DNA from: Aquilaria yunnanensis | Lineage: Eukaryota > Streptophyta > Magnoliopsida > Malvales > Thymelaeaceae | DNA: 64,000 bases | Direction: 5' to 3' | Assembly (NCBI GenBank): GCA_039654915.1 | Contig: JBDJPA010000011.1 | Location: 2,976,001-3,040,000, forward strand | In this document: one piece after another, positions 34,590-45,915 of the stretch | Numbering within the stretch: the first letter of the stretch is position 1 | How the letters are laid out: the number at the start of each line of letters is the position of its first letter | The notes under the pieces: generated by a model | Database searches by the model: none | Seen by the model: the letters and a program-made list of their open reading frames with translations, nothing else | Told to the model about the DNA's origin: nothing | Position numbers and translations under genes: made by a program

Positions 34590-34853
34590 ATGACCCGATT
34601 AGACCCGAATATCAACTCGAATTTGGCTCAGATCCCAAATAATCTGATCTGAAGTTACCCCGAGACTGGGATTGACCCGACTTGAATTAAACCCAAACCC
34701 AAATTCGTCCGACCCGAACTCAAAATCTACTCAACCCGAAATCAACACGAACCCAAATGATCCGACATGAACCCCAAATAGATATTAACTTGATTAGTCC
34801 CGAATTGGAATGATCTGACACAAACTTGATCCAATCCACCAATTGTCATCCCT
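34590..34853. repeat. Degenerate ACCCGAA tract ending in a hAT-like terminus
   Basis: About 260 bp built on GACCCGAA, AACCCAAA and CCGACATGAACCCC, ending TTGTCATCCCTA at 34842-34853. Read on the minus strand this is TAGGGATGACAA, which resembles the outer end of many plant hAT elements whose subterminal DNA is GGGTTCGGGTC-rich. No matching left end was found nearby, so this may be a truncated or very old element. Confidence 0.45.
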
Positions 34854-35762
34854 AGAAAGACAGAGATCCTTGCCAACTTCTGGAATTTGAAAGTATTATG
34901 TGAATGAGCCAAAACGCATCAACGTTTTTTTTTTTTAACAATTTTGTGTCATTGAAGTTGTTAACAATTTCAGCTTTTGGGAAACATTTTGTATATTTTT
35001 TGAAAAAATAATTTATTGCTGAAGCACATAAGGAACTTTGATCGCTCTGTAGTTTCTAGTGTAGATGGGTTAAACTAATAGTAGAATGCAGTTTGATATT
35101 TTAGAAAATCAAATAACTCTAGTCATCAACCGTCAAGCAACAAACCAGAGTAGAAGCAACTAGAGAGAGGCGATGTCTCGGTTAGGGGTGAATATTGAGT
35201 TAGTCAGTTTAGAATTGATATAAATACAATAATCCGAATAGTTTTCAATTTTTACAAAATGTATATAGATTATCCGATTATATGTTGGAACCAATCAAAG
35301 TCATTTGAATAACATTTCGGTTAGTTCATTTTGGTTATTCAATTCCTCTTTCTAAAGCCTATGCCCATAATAAATGAAAAAATAATATTAATATTCAAAA
35401 TTTTACATCTCATACCCGCAATTAAAGATTGATTAACAATATATAGTTCAAAATTAATAGACAATAATTTCGTATATATAGAGTAATATAGATTAGGGTA
35501 AAATATTTATTACCATTCAATCTATTCAATTTATACAGTTTCAAATGTATGATCTAATAGCCGATTCAATAATCGAATATGAAACTTACTTTTAGTCCAA
35601 ACCTACCGAACTAGAAAAACAACCAATCATTTTATTTAAATATAATTAATTTTTTTAATTTTATTTAAATAATACTTACCCCAGTCTCACTAATGGATGA
35701 CAATTTCATTATGAGTCATACGAATAGAAGCAAAAGAAATAGAAATAGAAGTGCACTCCTCA
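34854..35762. other. AT-rich spacer; no gene
   Basis: Contains TAGGGGTGAATATTGAGTTAG at about 35185-35205, resembling a hAT-type terminus, without an identified partner. No coding frame is supported. Confidence 0.35.
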
Positions 35763-35912
35763 TCAGCCCCAGAGAATGTAAGAAGGTCCTTGGGACGTGG
35801 GATTAAGCTCTTGAGTAATCAATTGCAAGCAGTCGCGGGCGTTGAGCAATAACCCTGGAGAAACCTCTTTTGCCGCAGCTGAAGCAACACCAAAATGCAG
35901 AGCCCCATGCAT
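35763..35912 (-). pseudogene. Coding-like relic of an unrecognised host gene (49 codons)
   Basis: An open minus-strand frame from ATG 35912 to TGA 35763 encodes a peptide of normal globular composition (ALHFGVASAAAKEV, ... LLLNARDCLQLI, ... GPSYILWG). Codon use and higher GC stand out from the AT-rich surroundings. Upstream (above 35912) the sequence drops at once into AT repeats, so only the 3' end of a gene seems to survive. I cannot name the family. Confidence 0.4.
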
Positions 35913-36099
35913 GATTATTATCATTAAACATTATAATATATATGATATATTTTAAATATATATAATAATAATTTATTTAGTTTCATGTGTATTTTTGTTA
36001 TTTATAAAGTACCATAAAACTGATAGTATTTTATATAAATACTTTTTTTGAGGAATTATATAAACACGTAAAGACTTATTACAACTAAGGAATTATAAA

Positions 36100-36163
36100 C
36101 TAATAATAATAATAATAATAATAAATATTATTACTATTATTATTATTATTATTATTATTATTT
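36100..36163. repeat. (AAT)n / (ATT)n inverted microsatellite
   Basis: About 26 bp of AAT repeats run directly into about 37 bp of ATT repeats, so the two can pair as a hairpin. Confidence 0.9.
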
Positions 36164-36165
36164 AA

Positions 36166-36465
36166 CAGTTACCAACGCACCGATGCATTGGTAATCAGTG
36201 CTGCTGATTACCAACGTGCACGCGCGTTAGTAATTACCAATGCGGTGACACGTTAGTAATTAGTGCTACTGATTACCAATGTGCACACGTGTTGGTAATT
36301 ACCAACATGTATGCGTGTTGGTAATTGCCAACACGTGTGCACGTTGGTAAGCTGACAGTTGAAAAAAACGTTGATAAATTACCAACACGTTTGGCCGTTG
36401 GTAAATTTAAATTTTTTTATCAATTACCTAACACATTGGTAATTTACCCGTTGGAAAAACTAGTA
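36166..36465. repeat. Palindromic ATTACCAACG...CGTTGGTAAT array, possible CACTA terminus
   Basis: About seven imperfect palindromic units built on TTACCAACACGT and ACGTGTTGGTAA, e.g. near 36213-36240, 36280-36300 and 36325-36345. The array ends CCGTTGGAAAAACTAGTA at 36448-36465. Its complement starts TACTAGTTTTTCC, one base from a CACTA-type start. Together these suggest the degraded subterminal region of a second CACTA-like element. The other end was not found. Confidence 0.45.
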
Positions 36466-38749
36466 TTTTTAGTTATGAGATTATCGCTTGATATATACAG
36501 TTCTATGTTACGCCTTTGGCATAACGTTTATTTGCAAAATAGTCACAAAATTTTCAAAAACAAAAATCTTAGAATAAAAAGTAGACACATGCATGCATGT
36601 TATGTTATGTCATGTGATAAATTGTGAAACTTGGGCTGCACACCTTAAGGTGCACTCATGAACCATGCCATGCACGTTACACTTTTTACCAGCACAGCTC
36701 TTGTATATTGATAGAATTTTTATAAGGCTTATTACTGTCTGAACGTAATTTCTTTAGGCTTGGGCTTGGTAATCTAATTGAGAGAGTGAAAGGAAGAAGA
36801 AGAGTTTGGTTTAGATTTTTTTTAAAAAAAAAAACAATACTTTCTTTGATTTTTTTATTATCCGTTTCACAAGTTACAACAATATCTTATTTCATGATCA
36901 AATCTGAGTTCCAACTTATCTTGTTTCACTCAAAACGCAGGATTGTATTCTTTTCATGATCACTTAAATGACACTATTATGTTTCTACTCCACAAATGAT
37001 AACGACGGTTAGAGGAACATGGGCCGGGCGGCCGATCAAATGGGGGGCTCCTGCACGATCACTTGTCCTCCTTTTCTATTGTTTCCCTCCCACGGCACGA
37101 ATTATCACGCCTGTTAGGCCCGCCCGGCCTATCAAATGGGGTGATAATTGGACATGGAGGGGTCACATTTTAGGAGAGAGTGACACAGAGGTTTGAGTCA
37201 GTTTTCCATTTGAAGAAGTGACTCACTTCCGTCTAGGTCTGGAAGTATGCTGGTGACATGATTGAGATTGCCCGATAAATTGTCATGGTTTGCTTTGGCT
37301 GCTGGTGGAAGATGACAGACAGGTAATATTAGCCACAGAAGTTGGAGTTAAGATGGTTTGTCTTGTCGATCAAAAGGGGATTGCATTTCTATCGGAATTA
37401 TTGCAGCACACAATTGCCTGTGATTGATGGCGAGTGATTTGCAACTTTCACTTTACTCCCAGTTTGGTTTTTGGTCTTCCTGTTGGCACATGGGTAGGCT
37501 ACCTCCGATCTTCCTTTGTTTCTGGTTCTATTGCTTTTGTCTGCACATTATCTTGTTTAGTCTCATTGGCGGGTGTTTGACCTTGTGCTATGGGTCTCCT
37601 TGGTTTTTAAGTTTCTTAATATAAGAAAGAAAAAAAAATGTGTTAGTAAAAATTCATACTTCCCAAAAAAATTTGGCTTTGAGTCTTTAATTTTTTTCTA
37701 CCAAACTTACAGCCATCGAACAAAATGGTGAATGTACAAGTTTTGCTCTCTTATTTCAGACTTCTAATTGGCATTTAAATAGGTGGAAAAACTGTTTTCA
37801 TATATTATTCATCTTAGGTTATTCTCATTTTACATCGTTGTTCTGCAACAGCCTCAAATAATATTAAAAAGTGCACTGCCTTTCTAGTGTTATATGCATT
37901 AAGATTATATCAAAATTTGAATACCACAATTTAATTAATTATTAAAATGGTGAGATAATTAATATCTTAATATTTAATTAGCTTATATGGCAAGAAATTT
38001 TATGGATCCTTCTATGGTAGATAAGCATGTTTCCTTCTCCAGAGATAGAGAAGCAATAGTAACCATTAGATCTTAGGGTAATAATTTTGGCCATTGGATT
38101 TAAAATGATATGACCTGGTTAAAAGGTAAAAGAAAAAAAAATGAGATGAAAAAGAAAAATTGCTATTGAAGGAAAGAAGAAACAAAAAATGAAAAAACAC
38201 ATACGTTGAAAAAGATTTTTCTGGTATGTGCCAACCTCCTCTAATGAAAGTTGGTGTATCTTTTTCTTATGAGTATTAATGTACAAAAGGTTGTCTAATC
38301 TTTGTTCAGATATTTTTTTATCCGAAATCAACTGAAAAGGACAAAGAATTGTGAAGTTTGTCTGTGGAAATGAGTATTAGAGTTTGAAAAAAAATAGTGA
38401 TTTGGTTATGTTAATTTATGTTAGTTTACCTTCAATTAAAGCATTAACTTTGTCTTTTTTCACGCACCGTTCATATGTATCTATTCAACTTGAGGAGAAC
38501 AACAAAACATGAGTTTCTGGATACAATTAAGGTTGGGTTTTTTCACAATAAAACATCAGTAGAGATACTTTATCTCAATATAGCAATTTCTTATATATTC
38601 ATGACAAATTCATGTCAAGGAATAACGTTTTTGTGCATAACATTTTATTAGTTTAGAACAATGATTTCTAGATATGATATAGCATTTTATATGTGTATGT
38701 ATTATTGTATTTGTGATCCTAGTTTTAATTATTGGTTATGTTTTCTAGA
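36466..38749. other. No gene assigned; possible retroposon 3' end near 36990-37640
   Basis: A GC-richer stretch starts near 36996 with two related blocks (GGCGGCCGATCAAATGGGG and CGCCCGGCCTATCAAATGGGG, about 105 bp apart). It ends in T-rich sequence and a purine run (AAGAAAGAAAAAAAAA) at about 37624-37639, which could be the 3' end and tail of a LINE-like insertion. The remainder is AT-rich and frames are short. Confidence 0.3.
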
Positions 38750-39540
38750 AATGAAGGACATTGATAATATGAAAGTGACACCCAAGGAAATTGTGTTGCC
38801 TGAGCAAATTTCTGAATTTATTGACCATGTAGAGATAGAGGGTGAAAACGAAGCAAATAATGTGAATATGAGATGGTGTTGGAGTAGATTTTTGTAAGTA
38901 TATATATCTAATATTTGCTTATATTTTTTCTTGTACTTTATTTTGGTCATAAACTGAGTTGAAGTCAAAGAACAAAATGTTTGATATGAAAGTGGTAAGT
39001 CAAGTGTTTTTTTTAAATTTAGAGTGGTTAAGTATAAAGCGTAAGCCACAATCATTTTTTAAGATTGTGAAGGGTTTTGGAAAAGAAAAGATTGATGCTA
39101 TTAAAGAAACTGGATTTGAAAGTTTGCTTGATATGAGTGTAGAGAATGTGAGGGCTGGCCTAGTATGTTGGATAATGGATCATTTTGACACAAGTGAGTG
39201 TTGTATGGAAATCGAAGGTAATTTCTACCAAATTTTATCTACTGATTTTGAGGATGTGATGAGGATACGTGATGGAGAGGAAGATATTAATATTGAGAGC
39301 TCAATGGACTTGCCTAAATAATTAGTTAGTCATTATTGGAAGGACGGTTGGGGACAGGTTTATGATTGAGCATCATGTTGTTAAGATGAACATTAAAGAA
39401 GGTGAATTATATCACAATTCTAAGAGGTCATTTGTGTTGTTTAGTTTGATGAATGTGATTCGCTACTCTAGTCGCTAATATTTGAGGAAAGATCTTTTAA
39501 AGGCTAAATAAGTGATTAGGTGTGAAATAATTTATGTTAA
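38750..39540 (+). pseudogene. Relic of a transposon-associated Ulp1-type (C48) gene, N-terminal region
   Basis: Open pieces at 38661-38897 and 38959-39321 and a stop-interrupted continuation to about 39540 can be read as one degenerate gene. The recognisable block (ETGFESLLDMSVENVRAG, WIMDHFDTSECCMEI, YQILSTDFEDVMRI, then GDRFMIEHHVVKMNI, ... RSFVLFSL) resembles the region upstream of the protease domain in plant Ulp1-like genes multiplied by Mutator-like elements. The protease domain is not seen. The assignment rests on remembered family patterns. Confidence 0.45.
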
Positions 39541-39779
39541 TTCAAAGGAAAACAATTTCCTATACTGCAATAACCGCTTCAATAGAAATCAAAGAAATTT
39601 AAAGGGAAGAATTTTTTTGTTAGATAAAAAAACAATCTCTCAAGACAAAAGAATAATATATTAAGAAAAGAAAGAGATCTCCAAATAAGAAATGACAATT
39701 TTTCATATGACCTACCAGCTAATCGTGTTTACATTTTGAGTTTGATGATTTTTTATACCGAGAACAAAAAGAAATAACC

Positions 39780-40870
39780 AGTATGTAAGTTAAGGCTCCC
39801 GGTACGTAAAACAAGGGAACTGGAATGAAAATAAATTGTATATAAATAAATAACTGGTATGTAAGTTGAGGTATCTAGTATGCAAAATGATGGTACTAAA
39901 ATAAAAATAACTAGTATATGACAAAATAACTAATGTGTAATTTAAGTCTGCTGGTATGTAAAAATGAGGATATTGGTATGTAAATTTTTGGTATGTAGAG
40001 AAATCAGTAGTATGTAATTTCATAGGTAGTTGGTATATAAAATGAGAGTAATGGAATGAAAATAGACACATACTAAAAAATTTTATTTACATTACAAATA
40101 AGGTATTTTTACATATCATAGTACAATTCAAAATAACTATTATGTAAAGATATAATTGGTAGGTAACATAAGGCCCTCGGTATATAAAATGAAGATGCTG
40201 AAATGAAAATAACTGGTATATGAAGAAATAGTTTATATATAATTTAAGTTTGCCGAGATGTAAAAATAAGGATCTTAAGATGTAAACTTTTGGTATGTGA
40301 CGAAATAGCTAGTATGTAATTTTATAGGTACCTAGTATATAAAATGATGACAATGGAATGGAAACAGACATATATCAAGAGAGCATATTTACCTTCCGAG
40401 TGATGTACTATTACACATTGTACTACAATTCAAAATAACCAGTATTTAAAGAAATAACCTGTATATAATATGATACTCTCAATATATAAAATGAGGGGCA
40501 CTGGAATGAAAATAATTAGTATGTAAAAAAAAAATAACTGGTATTTAATTTAAGAATTTCAGTATGTAAAAATTAGGACACTGGAATGTAAATTTTTGGT
40601 ATGTGGAGAAATAGTTAGTATGTAATTTCAAAGGTACCTAATATGTAAAATAAGAGTAATGAAATAAAAAAAATACATATCAAAAGATCTCATTTATATT
40701 CCGAATGAGGTACTTTTACATACCTTCAGACAATTCATAATAGCCAGTATGTAAAAAAATAGTCTTTATATTACATGATGCCTCCAAAAATAAAATAATG
40801 GTACTAGGATAAAAATGACTGGTATGAAAGGAAATAACTGATATATCTAGTTGCAGATCATATTACTAAT
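39780..40870 (+). repeat. Tandem array, about 303-bp period, 3.5 copies, GGTATGTAA-rich
   Basis: The anchor GGAATG(A/G)AAA(T/C)AGACA recurs at about 40053 and 40354, with a degraded copy at about 40658. Each unit contains several copies of a shorter motif, (C/T)TGGTATGTAA, spaced by 25-45 bp, plus a TAGGTACCTAGTATGTAAAA-type block. Copies have diverged visibly. It begins about 240 bp after the Ulp1-type relic, so it may be the repetitive arm of the same element. Confidence 0.7.
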
Positions 40871-43378
40871 TTTTATATTGATATTGTTATTACAATTGTA
40901 TAAATTTTTAGTTAGTCATCAATTAATTATTGGCATAGTTTTCCTATATATTTTTTTGAAATAAAATTTTATTACCTTATAATGACATTAGATATACAAA
41001 AATGGCAACTTTCACTATCAATGTGACTTTTTCAGATTCAAGAGCAACAACACCATTCATTAGATTTCAACATTATAATGACATTTCCTTGGACAATAAA
41101 AGCATTATCTTCATTGAATAGGACATTTTCATACTAAATAACAACAATATGTATTTTTTATTGGAATCTCTAAATCCTAAATTCATAAATTCCCTTACCA
41201 ACTCTACATGCTTCATTCCTTAGATCTCTTAATATTACCTTTTTTTCAACATATTAGACATTAATTTCCTTTTTTATTTTTTATTTTTATCATTTCCCAC
41301 TCAAACTAAATGATGTCATAAGTTTGTCCTTTTTGTGTGTGCTAATGATTCTAAATTTTACACTTTGTTCACTTTTACATTCCTTTTACCTTGAATTCAC
41401 ATATAATCCAAAACTTAAATTACAATTATATTGTGTTTACATTATGAACTGTATGTATTACCTAACTATACTTCATTTAAACTACTCTTATTGTGGCATA
41501 TACCTGTTATTCACATATTCGATCACAACGTGCTTGAATTCTACCCACTATGAAGCACTAATACTTTTCATTAGTTTGTTATTTTATTTTTTCTTATGTG
41601 TTACTCTTTTCATTTATACATTATTATAAGATAATTAATGCTTATGTTGTACTTTCATACAAATTAATAACATTGATTTGGTTATTTTCTTATCTCATTT
41701 TTCAATATATGATTTACTTTATTATTTATATACCATTTAAATCTTTACATCTATGTTTTATTATCATTCTAAATACTCACATATGCAACAAATATAGTCA
41801 AGTACTGCATCATTTTTTTCTTATATTTTTATGTCTTTTTTTTTAACCTACAAATTCATATATGTACATATTTTTTAATCACAAAACATAAATTTTATTA
41901 TTTATTCATATTGCTACTTTTTCTACATTTTATTATATTATTTAATAAATTTTTAACTTTTTTATTTACTATTTAATTTAAGTGTTTTACCTATATATTA
42001 CCTGCTTAACAGGTTAACATCTTAACATGTTAACATGTGGCATCATCATAATACTTCTCCATGGATGCTTCACCTTTGCTTCTCTACCACAAAATTGTCC
42101 AAATTTTATACTAACTTTTAGTATATGCTAAGGATGCTACCCATCTTTTATATTGTTGTCTCAATAGTGAAATCACAGATAGCATGAAGGACTCGTGTTG
42201 AATGGAAGAGTTCTATAATACATACACATGTCATTTTCTTACATGAAGGAGTATTTTTATTAATTCTATGGAGACTTTATGTCATAATGTTATAGCAAAA
42301 ACCATAAAACAAAAAAAGTCAATATTATAAAAAATATTTAAAAAAAACAAACATAATTTCTTTGTCATGTAACCAAACATATATAATTGACGAATACCAC
42401 AAACTATTCTATGATGTTAATACAAAAAACCACAATTTTTGATATAGTAGAAATAGACAAAAACAAAAAAAAAATCCAATTAAAAAAGTAAATCAACAGC
42501 AAATAATTAATTCCTTATTCAATAATTACATTTTCTATATAACAGTCATATCACCAATAACAATAAATAGAATAAAAAAACTTATAATAAGTTTAAATTG
42601 AAGAAAATCTAGATAAAACATATGGAAGAAGCCATCATTGTTTCTTTCAAACAAAAAGACGAAGCAAATAGAACAAAAAAACTCACAACTTTTCCTTTGT
42701 TATAATAGTGCATCAAATGTCTATATATATAAAGGTACAAAGACAATCACATGCCTCTTGTTGTTTGGCCATTTCATAGCCTTTATATCACCTTTTTACG
42801 AGCGTTTAATCAGATCTTATTTTCATCCATAGAGTATATATTACCATGTAATGGAACCACCATCATGAACTTTCAATTACTACCATGCACGAAAACATGT
42901 CTGTCTACCCTTCGTTGTGCACATGTAAGGTTTAACCAACAATGAATTGAAGCGACCACAAACACATAAGGTTGGCGCTCTCCAAAACAAAAATGTAATA
43001 GACAAAATCATTTGCAATGATAAGACTATATAGATAGTCATGATGATATAATGTCACCCACTTCTACCTATTTACAGATGTAATTGTTTACTGCCTCCAA
43101 GCAACTAAACAAACATGTTGAGGAGCAGAAGTAAAATTAGCCCAACAAATAGCCATGACACTAAAAAATGATAGCAGGACATGTGTCTTCATTATGATAA
43201 TGGCATAACTAGACCTTTTACAACTTTGAGAACCTAAACAAACATTATACCATGCTCAAGGCTCAAGCTAAGCAAATAGACAACTTGGAGAACCAAACTA
43301 GATATTATACCATGCCAACGCTAGACAAGCGACACCCTAGCATCACTCACATTTGCTTTCATGCGTGTGTATATAGAT
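40871..43378. other. AT-rich DNA; no gene
   Basis: Low-complexity AT-rich sequence. Open frames at 41324-41629 and 41598-41846 are products of T-rich composition (Leu/Phe/Tyr-heavy, no domain). A small GTTAACAT repeat cluster lies at 42012-42035. A more mixed stretch at 42700-43370 has no recognisable coding content. Confidence 0.5.
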
Positions 43379-44609
43379 AGGGTAAAATCCACCGATAGTC
43401 ACCTAACTTATTTTTTTTGTCTTAATTGGGTACCCCACTTTCAAATTATCTTAGCGAGATACCTTACCTCTTATTATGTGTCTTATCTGGATACTTTTTT
43501 ATTAATTTTAAAGCTATATCTGACGGAAATGCTGAAGTGACATAAAAAATAATAAAATAAATCACAAAATAACACTAATAGCCCTTTAATTTTGTCTATC
43601 AACAATTCTAAATCTATTGTTTACATTCCTAATGTAACAAATCTCCTGGGATGCTAGTTGTTCTTCCCTTCATCATTGTCACTCCTCACAATTCCTCACT
43701 TGTCACTGTTAACATCACTAACACCAGCAATGTTGCCACCAAACTCTTCAACCCATTTCGTCAACCGGAAATCAACAAATCAACCACGAGAGGGTAACTG
43801 GAGCAGTGATGAACCTTACAACAACAGCGAACAGAAGTGATGGGCAGAGTTGGCGTTTCGAACCCAAATCATAACCATTGTGATGACTAAAAATCGCATC
43901 TCAAACCTAAATTGCTCTCATCTCAAGTTTCGCTTTCTTAATCTTCACATGGGTTTGATTTCCTTGACTCAATTGGTGCTGCTAATGGGTAATCAAATAA
44001 TCACCAGACCTCCATGGATTCTTCAATTAGTCATGTGACGTGTACGCTTCGAATCCTAGATATCAATTCATCGCTGAATCCTAAATCTTGATTCGCCAAT
44101 TCCAATGCTAGAATAGAAGGTGGTCGCAAAGAAGTAACGGAGAAGAGCAACGACACTAGAAGGTTTGGTCTTTGGGCTAGGGGATTCTAGTGGCTAGCTG
44201 GAGGGCTGGGCAGTTAGCCGGTGGCGGGGTTGGTGGCTGGGCTAGTGGTTGAAGGGTTGTCGGCGACAGCGGCAACTAGTTGGTAGCTTTTGAGGTGGCG
44301 GTAGGAAAGATGAAAGATTATGGTTTTAGGGGTAGAATTGAGTTAAGTAGAAGTTTTAGGATTAGAATTAGTGATTGAAACAATTTAAAGATTAAAGTTG
44401 ACATTTTAAATTTATTTTTGAATTATTTACTACCACATCAGCATTTTTTTTATTTTATTTAATAAAAAAATTAATAAAAAATAGTTGAATGGGACGTACA
44501 ATAGGGAGAAAATGTACGTCACTAGGATAATTCAAAGATAAAATATTCATTTAGTATTTAAAAAGACAAAAAAAGAAAAAGCTATGTTACTCATGTTGAA
44601 TTTTATCCT
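43379..44609. mobile_element. Long-TIR (Mutator-like / foldback) element with GC-rich core
   Basis: The left arm starts AGGGTAAAATCCACC (43379) and the right arm ends in its imperfect complement (...GAATTTTATCCT, 44609). Similarity extends about 150 bp inward, including ATTATCNTAG and TTTTTTATTAATTTT blocks. The interior (about 43650-44330) is distinctly GC-richer and open in short stretches, possibly captured sequence, but I recognise no protein. No exact target duplication was found. Confidence 0.55.
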
Positions 44610-45915
44610 GTACAGACAGATAATCAAATTCATTATTAATTAGCCGATGCTTCTGTAGTTTTTACTAAAGAAAAAATATAAGACACGACAGGCGTTTGGC
44701 ACCGACCGAAGAAAAAAAAAATGGCTTAATCATGTCCGGCTTGACCAAGAAGTCAAAACTACCCAAGCAAAGTTTCATACTAGGTTACAAACTTACAACT
44801 ATTCTTTTTTTTCCCCCCTTTTTAATTATTGAAAGAAGAAACGAGATTATTATTGCAAAAGAAATACACACACATCAACAAATCCCAGGTTGCCAATCGG
44901 CCGGCGACCAATACAGGCAACCAAGCGAACAACACGATTGCCATGGCCATGGGGTTAAGAAAACTCAACCCAGCAGACAACGACGGTCTCCTTCAACGCT
45001 CCTTTCTCTCAATATTATATCATAGGTTAAATTAAGATTGAGTTGTTATTAAGAGATTCAAAATTCAGTCTTTCTTTCATTTCTCTCTATCTTCTTCATG
45101 CATGTTTCCTCCCTCCTATAATAATTCACGTAACTGTTATTTCCAAAAATGAGTCACACTGATCTTTTATATTTATACTATTTTTCCTTTCCAATTTCAC
45201 TTAACTCGTTGGATTATATACTTATCTATATTTTTTTTTTGGTAATTTTATGATGTATTTACGAGTAACCATAATATAAAATATACATAATATGTTTATA
45301 TGAAATGTCAACCTTCATAATGTTTTTAAGAAACCAATTATTTTGGGAGGACGCCCCCAGTCCACTGTTAAATTCCCACTTTTCACCCCCCTCGGATGCG
45401 TGGTTCATATCTACCCGCATAATTACTGACCCTAGTATTGATAGAGACGGTTTGATAGATATTGATCTTTTGTACTGTCAATGATTAGAAAAAGAAAATG
45501 TTAATTCTATTGGAACAAACAATAATTCTAATTTTAAGTTAATCATAGCTATGCCCTGCTCAATGATTTAAGGAAGTTGTGTCTCTCCTTCTCTTCGTTT
45601 ACCTCATTGGCCACTTACGCTACTAACCACGCATGCTACGCTAAATGAAATGACGGTAAAAAGTTGGGGATTTTATTCTTTAGATAAGGATTTGGAATGA
45701 TTGGAATTCGATTACGCTGGTCGCTGGCAAATTTTGGTCAAATTTAAAGCAGGGTGACGCTGGTTAAATGAATAGGCAAAGCGACGGTCTTGTGATTGTT
45801 CAAGATTTTGTGTGTGACTTTAGATTGCGCCGTGGGTCCATTCTTCACACCGACAGTTACATTCCGTCCCCCCATTCCCCAGGGCCGAGTTGTAAACTTG
45901 ACCATATTTGTCTTG
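44610..45915. other. Spacer; no gene
   Basis: Contains an open frame of 109 codons at 44696-45025 with no recognisable domain and a GC-richer patch at 45700-45890. Neither is convincing as a gene. Confidence 0.4.

Noticed and set aside
41324..41846. Two overlapping Leu/Phe/Tyr-rich frames
   Set aside because: Low-complexity T-rich DNA gives such membrane-like translations by chance.
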